DNA of 64,000 bases from Streptomyces sp. NBC_01224 (GTDB lineage Bacteria; Actinomycetota; Actinomycetes; Streptomycetales; Streptomycetaceae): contig NZ_CP108529.1 of the NCBI RefSeq assembly GCF_036002945.1, positions 1,922,001 through 1,986,000 on the forward strand, written 5' to 3'. The number at the start of each line of letters is the position of its first letter. Position 1 is the stretch's first letter. A program made the position numbers and the translations under genes. This document shows positions 51,831 to 61,103 of this stretch, one piece after another. Under the pieces are notes generated by a model, which worked only from the letters and a program-made list of their open reading frames with translations, had not been told where the DNA came from and searched no databases.

Positions 51831-52920
51831 GTTCCGCCAGCCAGTCCAGGCGGAGCTGCTGCTCGGCGGGGATCGTCGCATCCTCGCCTCGCGGCCCCAC
51901 ATTGAGCAGCAGATTGCCGCCCGCCGACGCCGTCTCCCGTACCAGCGAGTCCAGCGCGTCCCGGCCGAGGAACGCCTCGGGCGGGGAGTTGCGGTTGTAG
52001 CCGAAGCTGTGGTCGATGCCACGGGTGATCTCGTACGGGTCGGGGCCGGTGTAGCGGGCGAATTCGGGCGTACGGAAGTCGTAGTACGGGGGTTTGCGCG
52101 GGACGAAGCCTTCGCCCTGGGCGATGGTGCGGCGCTCCCAGCGGTCGTACAGGGCCTTGGCGCCCGGGAGTTGCAGTGCACGCCACCTCGGTGCGTACGG
52201 GAACAGCCGGTCGTTGACGACGCCGTGCGGGACGGTGAACCGGTAGTACTCCACCAGCCGCTGGACGTCGGAGCGGGAGCCGGGCCAGGCGATGTCGTTC
52301 CAGAGGATGTCGGGGCGGTAGCGGCGGATCAGTTCGCGTATCTGGGCGCCCGCGTACGCGGGGTAGCTGCCGCGCGGGACGGCCGAGACGGTGTCCGCGC
52401 CGGTACCGATGGGCCGGTCGTCGAAGGTCCAGTCGAGGCCGCCGGAGTAATAGACGCCGAAGCGCAGGCCCTCGGCCCGTACGGCTTCGGCGAATTCACC
52501 GACCACATCGCGCGAGGTGTGCCAGCCGGTGCGGTGCGGGTTGCCGACCTCGGAGGGCCAGAGACAGAAGCCGTCGTGGTGCTTGGTGACGAGGACGGCG
52601 TAGCGGGCGCCCGCGGCGCGGAAGCTGCTGGCCCAGGCGGCGGGGTCCCAGGAGTCCAGGGCGTCGTTGAAGTCGCCCCCGAAGGCGGCGTACGGGCGGG
52701 TGCCGTAGGTCGCGCGGTGGTGGGCGGAGACGGGGCTGTCGGGGAAGCGGAGCGCGTTCTCGTACCACTCGGCGTACGACGTCCAGCCGAGCGGCGAGCG
52801 GCGGCCCGCCAGGGGCAGCTCGTCCGCGGGGACGTACGGCGGGGCCCAGCCCGGTACGGAGGCGGGCGTCCAGTGCACAAAGATCCCCAGTCGGGCCCGG
52901 GACCACCATGAAGCAACCAT
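51802..52920 (-). CDS. GH29 alpha-L-fucosidase, C-terminally truncated
   Basis: A 372-residue enzyme whose GH29 barrel appears complete: ARLGIFVHWTPASVPGW at the start, TKHHDGFCLWPSEVGN, and DILWNDIAWPG with the probable nucleophile aspartate. The barrel ends with GGNLLLNVGPRGEDATIP. After WLAELT the frame runs into seven unrelated residues and stops. Intact relatives continue for an Ig-like C-terminal domain of very roughly 80-100 residues, here replaced by the antisense of the GNAT remnant. There is no signal peptide. It may retain activity, as the C-terminal domain is not catalytic. Confidence 0.85.
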   Translation of the reverse strand: MVASWWSRARLGIFVHWTPASVPGWAPPYVPADELPLAGRRSPLGWTSYAEWYENALRFPDSPVSAHHRATYGTRPYAAFGGDFNDALDSWDPAAWASSFRAAGARYAVLVTKHHDGFCLWPSEVGNPHRTGWHTSRDVVGEFAEAVRAEGLRFGVYYSGGLDWTFDDRPIGTGADTVSAVPRGSYPAYAGAQIRELIRRYRPDILWNDIAWPGSRSDVQRLVEYYRFTVPHGVVNDRLFPYAPRWRALQLPGAKALYDRWERRTIAQGEGFVPRKPPYYDFRTPEFARYTGPDPYEITRGIDHSFGYNRNSPPEAFLGRDALDSLVRETASAGGNLLLNVGPRGEDATIPAEQQLRLDWLAELTPDGCIPG

Positions 52921-53015
52921 GGCGCGAAGTATTGATCACACAGGGGGTCGTTCGTAAGATCCGGGCACCTCCGGGGCACCTTGCCGGACCCTGACGAGCT
53001 GATGGCGAGCGGCCG

Positions 53016-54242
53016 ATGATCCTGGACGATCCCCGTACGGAACCGCAGCGCCGCGTCGGCGGTGGCTGGATCGGTGGTCTGGTGCTGGCCAATCTCGGCC
53101 TGTACATGGCTTTTCTCACCCCGATCCAGGTGCTGCTCGCGGAGCAGATCGACGATCTGACCTCGTCCGGCAAGGAGGTCGCGCTCGGCTGGGCGACCGG
53201 GGCCGGGGCGCTGGTCGCGGTGATCGCCAACCCCGTCGCCGGCGCGCTGTCGGACCGTACGGGCGGACGGTTCGGCCGCAGGCATCCGTGGATCCTGGGC
53301 GGTGCGCTGGTGGGCGCGGCGGGTCTGGCGGTGACGGCGGCGCAGACCACGGTGGTCGGAGTGGCGCTCGGCTGGTGTCTGGCGCAACTGGGGCTGAACA
53401 CGATGCTGGCGGGCACCAGCGCGGTGGTTCCCGACCAGGTGCCGGTGCGGCAGCGGGCGGCGGTTTCGGGGTTCATCGGCATACCGCAGACACTGGGGCT
53501 GGTCTTCGGGGTACTGCTGGTGTCGGTGGCGGTGACCGGGACCGGTTCGGGCTACCTGGTGCTTGCGGGGCTCGTGGTGCTGTGTGCACTGCCGTTCGTG
53601 CTGATGACCCGCGACCCGGTCGTGCCCGGGGTGCGGGGGCCGGTGGTCCGGCTGAGGGACTTCTGGGTGAGTCCGCGGCTGCATCCCGACTTCGGGTGGG
53701 CGTGGCTGACCCGTTTCCTGGTCCAGCTGGGGAATGCGATCGGCACGCTCTATCTGCTGTATTTCCTCAAGGACGCGGTGCATTACCCGGATCCGGACAT
53801 GGGCGTGCTGTATCTGACGCTGCTCTACACCGGTGGTGTGGTCGTGACGGCGGTGGCGGGCGGGATCGTCTCGGACCGTCTGGGAAAGCGGAAGATGATG
53901 GTCAGCGCCTGTTCGATGGTGATGGCGGCGGGGTCGCTGCTGCTGACGTTCTGGCACACCTGGCCGGCTGCGATGGTGGCCGCGGCGGTGCTCGGGCTCG
54001 GCTACGGCATCTATGTGGCGGTCGACCAGGCGCTGATCACCCAGGTCCTTCCGACGGCCGTCGACCGGGCGAAGGACCTGGGGGTCATCAATATCGCCAA
54101 CTCCGCACCGCAGGTCCTCGGCCCGGCACTGGCCGCGCCGATCGTGGCGTACGCGGGTGGCTATGCCGGGCTGTATCTGGCGTCGACCGTGGTGACGGTG
54201 GTGGGCGGGGTGCTGGTGTGGCGGATCAGGTCAGTGAGTTGA
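53016..54242 (+). CDS. MFS transporter, probable sugar importer
   Basis: A 408-residue transporter with twelve predicted helices. The loop after TM2 reads GALSDRTGGRFGRRHPWIL, the form typical of the GPH/sugar-cation-symporter-like MFS proteins, and the second loop reads GIVSDRLGKRKMM. It lies between a fucosidase and a beta-glucosidase, which suggests uptake of a glycoside or released sugar. ATG 53016 is 95 bases from the divergent fucosidase start. The last 12 bases overlap the convergent glucosidase. Confidence 0.88.
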   Translation: MILDDPRTEPQRRVGGGWIGGLVLANLGLYMAFLTPIQVLLAEQIDDLTSSGKEVALGWATGAGALVAVIANPVAGALSDRTGGRFGRRHPWILGGALVGAAGLAVTAAQTTVVGVALGWCLAQLGLNTMLAGTSAVVPDQVPVRQRAAVSGFIGIPQTLGLVFGVLLVSVAVTGTGSGYLVLAGLVVLCALPFVLMTRDPVVPGVRGPVVRLRDFWVSPRLHPDFGWAWLTRFLVQLGNAIGTLYLLYFLKDAVHYPDPDMGVLYLTLLYTGGVVVTAVAGGIVSDRLGKRKMMVSACSMVMAAGSLLLTFWHTWPAAMVAAAVLGLGYGIYVAVDQALITQVLPTAVDRAKDLGVINIANSAPQVLGPALAAPIVAYAGGYAGLYLASTVVTVVGGVLVWRIRSVS

Positions 54243-55598
54243 GCCGCCGGTGCCGGTCTTCTGCGCACGGATCAGATCGCGGTACCAGGCGTACGAGTCC
54301 TTGGGCGTCCGGCGCAGCGTCTCGTAGTCGATGTGGACCAGGCCGAACCGCTTGCTGGCGCCCTCGGTCCATTCGACGTTGTCGGTGAGCGACCAGGTGA
54401 AGTAGCCGCGGACGTCGACGCCCGCGTCGATGGCCGTCCGCAGGGCCTTCAGGTGTCCTTCGAGGTAGGCGATCCGGCGGGTGTCCCGGGCCGGCTCGTC
54501 GACGGCGCAGCCGTTCTCGGTGATGTAGAGCGGCGGGAGCCGGTCGCCGAAGCGGCTGTGGAGCTGGACGAGGGTCTCGCGCAGGCCGTCGGGGACGATG
54601 GGCCAGCCGAAGTCGGTCTTCTCGTAGCCCTCTATCTCGCGGATGCCGAAGGGGAGTTCGGCGGGCATCTCAAAGCCGGAGAAGGATTCCAGGGCTTCCG
54701 TGTTCGGGGCGCCGACAAGCGTGGGGCTGTAGTAGTTGACCCCGTACCAGTCGATCGGGGTGGAGATGGTCGACAGGTCGTCCTCGACCGGGCCCGGCAT
54801 CAGCGCGGCGAAGTTCTCGTCGGGGTAGCGGCCGGTGAGGATCGGGTCGGCGAACATCCAGTTGGTGATCGTGTCGTACAGCTGCGCGCCCAGGCGGTCC
54901 TCGTCACGGTCCCCGGCGGTCCAGACGGGGGTGTGCGAGACGGCGATGCCGATGTTGTCGGCGCCCGCGCCGCGCAGCGCGCGGACGGCCAGGCCGTGGG
55001 CGAGGAGCTGGTGGTGGGCGGCGGGCAGGGCGTCGAAGAGGAGGGTGTGGCCCGGTGCGTGCTCGCCGAGGGCGTAGCCGAGCATCGTCACTTCGGCCGG
55101 TTCGTTGATGGTGATCCACATCGGTACGCGGTCGGCGAGGCGCTCGGCGACGATGCCCGCGTACTCGGCGAAGCGGTAGGCCGTGTCCCGGTTGAGCCAG
55201 CCGCCCTCCTCGTCCAGCGGGAGCGGGGTGTCCCAGTGGTAGAGGGTGGGGGCCGGGGTGATGCCGTGGGCGCAGAGTTCGTCGACGAGGCGGTCGTAGA
55301 AGTCGAGCCCCTGCGGGTTGATGGGTCCGCTGCCGCCGGGCACCACGCGCGGCCAGCTGACGGAGAACCGGAAGGCGTCGGCGCCGAGGCCGGCCAGGAG
55401 GGCGACGTCCTCGCGGTAGTGCTGGTGGAAGCCGGTCCCGCGGGTGGTGTCGGTGCCGTCCTTGATCCGTCCGGGCTGTGCGGCGAAGGCGTCCCAGCCG
55501 GAGGGGCCCTTGCCGTCGGTGTCGGACGCCCCTTCGGTCTGGAACGCGGAGGCGGAGGCTCCCCACAGGAAACCGGGCGGGAACGACGGCACATTCAT
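54231..55598 (-). CDS. GH1 family beta-glucosidase
   Basis: A 455-residue cytosolic glycosidase. The acid/base glutamate is in WITINEPAEV and the nucleophile in YITENGCAVDEP; the N-terminal signature is FPPGFLWGASASAFQTEG. Length is normal. ATG 55598 has GGAGG six bases upstream. It would hydrolyse beta-glucosides taken up by the adjacent MFS transporter. Repeats upstream may bind a sugar-responsive regulator. Confidence 0.95.
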   Translation of the reverse strand: MNVPSFPPGFLWGASASAFQTEGASDTDGKGPSGWDAFAAQPGRIKDGTDTTRGTGFHQHYREDVALLAGLGADAFRFSVSWPRVVPGGSGPINPQGLDFYDRLVDELCAHGITPAPTLYHWDTPLPLDEEGGWLNRDTAYRFAEYAGIVAERLADRVPMWITINEPAEVTMLGYALGEHAPGHTLLFDALPAAHHQLLAHGLAVRALRGAGADNIGIAVSHTPVWTAGDRDEDRLGAQLYDTITNWMFADPILTGRYPDENFAALMPGPVEDDLSTISTPIDWYGVNYYSPTLVGAPNTEALESFSGFEMPAELPFGIREIEGYEKTDFGWPIVPDGLRETLVQLHSRFGDRLPPLYITENGCAVDEPARDTRRIAYLEGHLKALRTAIDAGVDVRGYFTWSLTDNVEWTEGASKRFGLVHIDYETLRRTPKDSYAWYRDLIRAQKTGTGGSTH

Positions 55599-55626
55599 CT
55601 CGGCCTCCACAGCCGTAAGAGGGAGT

Positions 55627-55679
55627 GCGTATTGAGTAGCGCGTATTGAGCAGAACCTGGCGGGGCAATGATCAGAACC
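55627..55679. promoter_or_regulatory. direct-repeat region upstream of the beta-glucosidase
   Basis: GCGTATTGAG occurs twice with a 14-base period (55627-55636, 55641-55650), followed by CAGAACC twice with a 22-base period (55651-55657, 55673-55679). The region is less GC-rich than its surroundings and lies 30-80 bases before the glucosidase start; likely promoter/operator sequence. Confidence 0.45.
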
Positions 55680-55781
55680 AGACCTTAATCGCCAGTAACG
55701 GGCTCGATCCAGTGTCGCGAGTCAGTCGTCGCGGCTGATGCCGACCATGGGGCACGGGGGCGAGGAGACGAGGAGCGTTGC

Positions 55782-57563
55782 ATGCTGTTCGAGGTATGGG
55801 CACCGGATGCGGACTCGGCCGAACTGCGGCTGGCGGGTGCGCTGCGGGCCATGGGGCGTGATCCCGTACGGGCCGGCTGGTGGACAGCCGAGGCGGAGGC
55901 GTCGGACGGGGACCGCTACGGCTTTGTGCTGAACGGGGGCGCGAACGGCGGGGCCGATGGGCCCGTGCTGCCCGATCCGCGCTCGCGCCGTCAGCCGGAC
56001 GGGCCGGACGGCGAGAGCGCCGTCGTCGACCACTCGGCGTACACCTGGCGCAATGACTGGTCGGGCCGGGGGCTCCCGGGCGCCGTCCTGTACGAGCTGC
56101 ACATCGGTACGTACACCGACGAGGGCACCCTCGCCGCCGCGGCGGCCCGGCTCGGTCATCTCGCCGAACTGGGCATCACCCATGTGTCGCTGATGCCGGT
56201 CTGCCCTTTCCCCGGTACCCACGGGTGGGGGTATGAGGGGGTGTCGCTCTGGGCCGTGCACGAGCCGTACGGCGGCCCGGAGGGGCTTAAGCGTTTCGTC
56301 GACACGGCGCACGGTCTCGGGCTCGCGGTCGTCCTGGACGTCGTCCACAACCACCTCGGCCCGTCCGGCAATCACCTCCCGGCCTTCGGCCCGTACTTCA
56401 CCGAGACCCACCACACACCGTGGGGCGCGGCGGTCAACCTCGACGCGCCCGGCTCGGACGAGGTGCGGGCGTATCTGCTGGGCAGCGCGCTCGCCTGGCT
56501 GCGCGACTACCGACTCGACGGACTGCGGCTGGACGCGGTCCATGCCCTGGCCGACACGCGGGCGCTGACCTTCCTGGAGGAGCTGTCCACGGCGACCGAC
56601 GCGCTCGCTGCGGAAGTCGGCCGTCCGCTCTCGCTGATCGCCGAGTCCGACCTCTGCGACCCGCGGACGACGACACCTCGCGAATCGGGCGGGATCGGCC
56701 TGCACGCCCAGTGGAACGACGACTTCCACCACGCCCTGCACACCGCGCTCACCGGTGAGTCCCAGGGCTACTACGCGGACTTCGCCGCCGCCCCGCTGGC
56801 CGCCGTGGCCAAGACCGTGACGAGTGCGTTCTTCCACAACGGCACGTACTCCAGCTTCCGCGGCCGCACCCACGGCCGCCCCGTCGACATCGCCCGCACC
56901 CCGGCCCACCGCTTCGTCGGCTACGCCCAGACCCACGACCAGATCGGCAACCGGGCACTGGGCGACCGGCTCTCCGCCACGCTCTCGCCCGGTCTGCTGG
57001 CCTGCGCCGCGGCCCTCGTACTGACAGGGCCCTTCACCCCGATGCTGTTCATGGGCGAGGAGTGGGGCGCGCGCACCCCCTGGCAGTTCTTCACCGACCA
57101 CACCGATCCGGCGCTCGCCGAGGCGGTCCGGGGCGGCAGACGGCGGGAGTTCGCGGCGCACGGCTGGGCGGCGGACGACATTCCGGACCCGCAGGACCCG
57201 GCCACCCGGAACCGCTCCTGCCTGGACTGGAGCGAACCGGCTCAGGAGCCGCACGCCCGTCTGCACGCCTGGTACCGCGAGCTGATCGCACTGCGCCACA
57301 CCCTGCCCGACCTCTCCGACCCGGACCTGGCGTCGGTGCGGACCGCCCACGACGAACAGGCGCGCTGGCTGGCATACCGGAGGGGAGATCTGCGGATCGC
57401 CGTCAACCTCGACGAGAAGCCGGCCATGATCCCGCTGGGCGGCGGCCGGCGCCGGGGAGCCGGAGGCAGAGTCGTGGCCGCGTGGGAGCCGGTGGAGGCC
57501 CCGGGCGGCGACGGGCTGCTGCATCTGCCGCCCCAGTCGTGCGTGGTGCTGGCCGACGACTGA
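55782..57563 (+). CDS. treZ: malto-oligosyltrehalose trehalohydrolase
   Basis: A 593-residue GH13 enzyme cleaving trehalose from malto-oligosyltrehalose, the product of TreY. A CBM48-like domain (FEVWAPDADSAELRLAG) precedes the barrel: VVLDVVHNHLGPSGNHL, nucleophile in GLRLDAVHAL, acid/base in LIAESDLCDP, and QTHDQIGNRALGDRL. Length is typical. GAGGAGCG lies just upstream of ATG 55782. It is about 8 kb from treY, with unrelated genes between, rather than adjacent as in many actinobacteria. Confidence 0.95.
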   Translation: MLFEVWAPDADSAELRLAGALRAMGRDPVRAGWWTAEAEASDGDRYGFVLNGGANGGADGPVLPDPRSRRQPDGPDGESAVVDHSAYTWRNDWSGRGLPGAVLYELHIGTYTDEGTLAAAAARLGHLAELGITHVSLMPVCPFPGTHGWGYEGVSLWAVHEPYGGPEGLKRFVDTAHGLGLAVVLDVVHNHLGPSGNHLPAFGPYFTETHHTPWGAAVNLDAPGSDEVRAYLLGSALAWLRDYRLDGLRLDAVHALADTRALTFLEELSTATDALAAEVGRPLSLIAESDLCDPRTTTPRESGGIGLHAQWNDDFHHALHTALTGESQGYYADFAAAPLAAVAKTVTSAFFHNGTYSSFRGRTHGRPVDIARTPAHRFVGYAQTHDQIGNRALGDRLSATLSPGLLACAAALVLTGPFTPMLFMGEEWGARTPWQFFTDHTDPALAEAVRGGRRREFAAHGWAADDIPDPQDPATRNRSCLDWSEPAQEPHARLHAWYRELIALRHTLPDLSDPDLASVRTAHDEQARWLAYRRGDLRIAVNLDEKPAMIPLGGGRRRGAGGRVVAAWEPVEAPGGDGLLHLPPQSCVVLADD

Positions 57564-57588
57564 TCTCCGGGGGCGCGCGGTGAAGCCC

Positions 57589-57619
57589 TTGCCTTCGGGT
57601 GCGCTCCAACTCGTACGGT
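57589..57619 (+). promoter_or_regulatory. leaderless-type promoter of the aldo/keto reductase
   Basis: TTGCCT (57589-57594) and TACGGT (57614-57619) are 19 bases apart, and ATG 57627 follows the -10 by seven bases. This supports 57627 rather than 57621 as the start. Confidence 0.5.
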
Positions 57620-57626
57620 CATGGCC

Positions 57627-58634
57627 ATGAAACAGCGTTTTCTCGGCAGGACAGGACTGCGCGTCAGCGAACTGTGCCTGGGCACCATGACGTTCACCAG
57701 GGCGGGCGACGAAGCGGCCGCCCACCGCATCCTCGACACCTTCACCGAGGCGGGCGGCACCTTCATCGACACGGCGGACATGTACGACCGCGGTGGCTCG
57801 GAGGAGGTGCTCGGCCGCTGGCTCAAAGGTCACAACCGCGACAGCCTCGTCATCGCGACCAAGGTGTGGGGACAGATGAGCGACTCCCCCAACGACGCCG
57901 GGCTGAGCCGCAAGCACATCCTCTCGGCCGTAGAGGCGAGCCTGCGCCGTCTGGGCACGGACTACATCGACCTCTACCAGACCCATCTCTGGGACATGAA
58001 CACACCGATCGAGGAGACCTTGGCCACGCTCGACACCCTGGTCGAGTCGGGCAAGGTGCGCTACCTCGGTGCGAGCAACCTCTGCGCCTCACAGCTCCAG
58101 CTGTCCCTCGATCTCGCCCGGCACCGCGGCCGGACGCCATACGTCTGCCTCCAGCCGCTCTACAACCTCCTGCACCGCGAGGTCGAGTGGGAGCTGGCAC
58201 CGCTCAGCGTCCGGGAGGGCGTCGGGATCATCCCGTGGTCGCCGCTGGACGGCGGCTGGCTGTCCGGCAAGTACCGGCGCGGCATGACGGACGCGCCCGC
58301 AGACTCCCGCGCGGCCCGCAACCGGGCAAACGGGGGCGACGACTGGCGGCGCCGGGACAACGAGGAGACCTGGCAGGTCGTGGACGCCGTCCTGGCCGTG
58401 GCCGAGGAAGCCGGCCGCACCCCCGCCCAGGTCGCACTCCGCTGGCTCCTCGGGCGGCCGGGCGTCACCGCCCCCATCATCGGGGCGCGCACGATCGAGC
58501 AGCTCACCGACAATCTCGGCGCCGTGGGCTGGGAGCTGACGGCCGAGCAGACGGCGAGGCTGGACGCGGCGAGCGCCCGCCCGCTGCCGTATCCGTACGA
58601 CATCCTGGAGCGGCTGAGCGACCGGGACCGTTAG
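57627..58634 (+). CDS. aldo/keto reductase family oxidoreductase
   Basis: A 335-residue NADPH-dependent reductase of the YajO/Tas-like group. The start [20 protein letters not shown] is characteristic. Catalytic residues lie in [23 protein letters not shown] and [11 protein letters not shown]; the cofactor loop is [18 protein letters not shown]. Substrate unknown. It ends nine bases from the convergent peptidase gene. Confidence 0.9.
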   Translation: MKQRFLGRTGLRVSELCLGTMTFTRAGDEAAAHRILDTFTEAGGTFIDTADMYDRGGSEEVLGRWLKGHNRDSLVIATKVWGQMSDSPNDAGLSRKHILSAVEASLRRLGTDYIDLYQTHLWDMNTPIEETLATLDTLVESGKVRYLGASNLCASQLQLSLDLARHRGRTPYVCLQPLYNLLHREVEWELAPLSVREGVGIIPWSPLDGGWLSGKYRRGMTDAPADSRAARNRANGGDDWRRRDNEETWQVVDAVLAVAEEAGRTPAQVALRWLLGRPGVTAPIIGARTIEQLTDNLGAVGWELTAEQTARLDAASARPLPYPYDILERLSDRDR

Positions 58635-58643
58635 GGCCGGGTG

Positions 58644-59771
58644 CTACTCGACGATCGCCAGTTCGCGCGCGGTGCCGTTGAGGCGTCGGCCACCGTCCTC
58701 GGTCACGGTCACGATGTCCTCGATCCGGACACCGAACCGGCCCGGCAGATAGATGCCCGGCTCCACGGAGAAGCACATCCCCGGCACCAACGGCTGCTCC
58801 TCGCCCTCGATCATGTACGGCGGTTCGTGGGTGGTGACGCCGATCCCGTGGCCGGTGCGGTGGATGAAGCGCTCGCCGTAGCCGAACTCGGTGATGACGG
58901 CGCGGGCCGCCCGGTCGATCTCCTGGCAGGCGACGCCGGGCCGGACCGCGTTGCAGCCCGCCTCCTGGGCCTCCCGCACGATGTCGTGGACCCGCTGCTC
59001 CTCGGCGGTGGGCTCGCCGACATGGACCGTACGGGAGGTGTCGGAGCCGTAGCCGTGCTTGAGGCCGCCGAAGTCGAGCACGACCATGTCGCCCTGCTCG
59101 ATGGTGCGGTCGCCCGCCTCGTGGTGCGGATTGGCGCCGTTCGGGCCGGATCCGACGACGGTGAAGTCGACCTGGGAGTGCCCGAACCGCTTGAGCAGAT
59201 CGGCCAGATCGGCGGCGATGTCGGTCTCCTTGCGGCCGGCGAAGCGCACCTTGAGGATCTCGCCGTACGTGGCGTCGGCGGCGGCCCCGGCAGCCGCGAG
59301 CCGCTCCAGCTCAGCGGCGTCCTTCACCGCGCGCAGCATCGGCAGGGCCTCGGTGAGGGAGACGTACGAGGTGTCCGGAAGCGTCCGCTGCAGCCCGAGC
59401 AGATGCATCGCCCAGGCGTTGTCGCTGACCGCGAACCGGCCCCGGCCGTCGAGCAGCGGGGCTGTGACGGCGTACGGGTCCTTGCCGTCGGTCCAGTCCC
59501 GGAGGGTGAGGGCGGGCGCCCCGACGGCCTTCTCGGCGTCCGGAGCCTCCAGGGTCGGGACGACCAGGACCGGGTCCTGGCCCGGTGTGAGGACGAGGAC
59601 GGTGAGGCGTTCGGTGTTCACGGGCTGGTAGCCGGTGAGGTGGACGAGATCGGGTCCGGGGGCGACCAGCACCCCCGCGAGCCCGGCCTCGGCGGCGCTC
59701 TCGGCGGCACGCGTCATCCGGGCCCGGTAGTCGTCGGCGGTGAACGGTACGGGCTGGTTCGGGCTGGACAT
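58644..59771 (-). CDS. M24 family metallopeptidase (Xaa-Pro aminopeptidase-like)
   Basis: A 375-residue aminopeptidase. An N-terminal creatinase-type domain (residues about 10-140) is followed by the pita-bread catalytic domain. Metal ligands lie in VVLDFGGLKHGYGSDTSRT, GHGIGVTTHEPP, FSVEPGIYLPG and GVRIEDIV. It probably removes N-terminal residues preceding proline. AGGAGG lies six bases before ATG 59771. Confidence 0.93.
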   Translation of the reverse strand: MSSPNQPVPFTADDYRARMTRAAESAAEAGLAGVLVAPGPDLVHLTGYQPVNTERLTVLVLTPGQDPVLVVPTLEAPDAEKAVGAPALTLRDWTDGKDPYAVTAPLLDGRGRFAVSDNAWAMHLLGLQRTLPDTSYVSLTEALPMLRAVKDAAELERLAAAGAAADATYGEILKVRFAGRKETDIAADLADLLKRFGHSQVDFTVVGSGPNGANPHHEAGDRTIEQGDMVVLDFGGLKHGYGSDTSRTVHVGEPTAEEQRVHDIVREAQEAGCNAVRPGVACQEIDRAARAVITEFGYGERFIHRTGHGIGVTTHEPPYMIEGEEQPLVPGMCFSVEPGIYLPGRFGVRIEDIVTVTEDGGRRLNGTARELAIVE

Positions 59772-59942
59772 GCGGACCTCCTGGCGACGCGACACGGCAT
59801 ACAGCATCCTGCCCGTACGTGCCCGTCCACGCGAGCGGGGGTTGTGAACTGCTGTCGGTACAGCGCATCCAACGCCGTTCGGGATGCGCCCAGTGCACAT
59901 CGGTGGGTCCAGGACTCACTCATGCGCACTGGCTGGGAACGG

Positions 59943-60587
59943 TCAGGTTTCCGGGTGCAGCCGTACGACGAGGCCGGCGCGGGCGCGGCCCCGTTCGACC
60001 AGGCGTGCGTTGGGTTCGTCGGACCCGGCCACCCATTGTTCTGCGTACGGCCGGGGCTTGCCGAACCGCACATGCCGGTCGACGAGCCGGCGTACCCGCA
60101 GAGCCGGTTCGAGTTCCAGGAACCAGACCTCGTCGAGCAGCCGGTGCACGGACGCCCAGGCCCCTTCGTCGTGCAGGAGGTAATTGCCCTCGGTGACGAC
60201 GAGCGGGATGTCCGGGGGGACGGGGACGGCCCCGGCGATCGGCTCCTCCAAGGCGCGGTCGAAGGCGGGGGCGTACACGGTGGTCTCCGGTTCCGGGAGG
60301 CGCAGACGCCGGAGCAGGGCCGCGTAACCGGCGGCGTCGAAGGTGTCGGGGGCGCCCTTGCGGCCGGCGCGGCCGAGCCGTTCCAGCTCGGCCCGGGCGA
60401 GGTGGAAGCCGTCCATGGGGACGAGGACGGCGAGACCGTCGAGAGCGTCGACGAGCTGTGCGGCCAGGGTGGACTTCCCGGCTCCGGGCGGTCCCGCGAT
60501 GCCGAGGATGCGGCGGTGGCCGGGGACGGCGAGGCGCAGGGCGCGCGCCGTCAGCTCGCTGAGGTCGCTGATGTCCATGCGGGGCAT
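59943..60587 (-). CDS. nucleoside/pantothenate-kinase-like P-loop kinase
   Basis: A 214-residue kinase of the uridine kinase/PanK/fructose-transport-kinase-like group. The P-loop is GIAGPPGAGKSTLAAQL, followed by LVPMDGFHLARAELE and VVTEGNYLLHDEGAW. The phosphate acceptor is unknown. ATG 60587 is used; ATG 60578 is an equally possible start. It lies 171 bases downstream of the peptidase gene on the same strand. Confidence 0.88.
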   Translation of the reverse strand: MPRMDISDLSELTARALRLAVPGHRRILGIAGPPGAGKSTLAAQLVDALDGLAVLVPMDGFHLARAELERLGRAGRKGAPDTFDAAGYAALLRRLRLPEPETTVYAPAFDRALEEPIAGAVPVPPDIPLVVTEGNYLLHDEGAWASVHRLLDEVWFLELEPALRVRRLVDRHVRFGKPRPYAEQWVAGSDEPNARLVERGRARAGLVVRLHPET

Positions 60588-60654
60588 TGTCCCGCCGCGT
60601 GCCCGACGGATGTGATGGTGGTGCGGACTGTGCGGTTCCGCAGGGGCAGGTAGT

Positions 60655-60666
60655 GTTACGTATAAC
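60655..60666. promoter_or_regulatory. small dyad in the divergent kinase/VOC promoter region
   Basis: GTTA-CGTA-TAAC is a 4+4 dyad in an unusually AT-rich spot between two divergent genes. It may be part of a promoter or a small operator. Confidence 0.3.
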
Positions 60667-60710
60667 GAACTGGCTCACCACACCATTGCCGCCCCCGTCC
60701 GAGGAATCCC

Positions 60711-61103
60711 ATGCCGCACATCGCCCTGGTCACCCTGGTCGTCCGTGAATACGCCGAAGCAGTCTCCTTCTACACCGATGCCCTCGGCTTCGAGCTGGTG
60801 GAGGACACCGACCGGGGCGACGGCTCGCGCTGGGTGGTCGTGCGTCCGCGCGGCACGGAGGGGACCGGGCTGCTCCTGGCCCGCGCCAAGGACGAGGCGC
60901 AGCGGGCGAGCATCGGCGCACAGACGGGCGGCCGGGTGGGCTTCTTCCTGCACACCGAGGACTTCGCGGGCGACCACGCCCGGATGCTGGCCGCCGGGGT
61001 GCGGTTCCTGGAGGAGCCGCGGCACGAGGCATACGGATCGGTGGCGGTCTTCGAGGACCTGTACGGCAATCGCTGGGATCTGCTTCAGCCCACGCGGCCC
61101 TGA
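60711..61103 (+). CDS. VOC (glyoxalase-fold) family protein
   Basis: A 130-residue single-domain VOC protein starting HIALVTLVVREYAEAVSFYT with the C-terminal SVAVFEDLYGNRWDLLQP, which supplies the conserved glutamate-region strand. It is of the glyoxalase-I-like superfamily; substrate unknown. GAGGAA precedes the ATG. It is divergent from the kinase gene. Confidence 0.88.
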   Translation: MPHIALVTLVVREYAEAVSFYTDALGFELVEDTDRGDGSRWVVVRPRGTEGTGLLLARAKDEAQRASIGAQTGGRVGFFLHTEDFAGDHARMLAAGVRFLEEPRHEAYGSVAVFEDLYGNRWDLLQPTRP

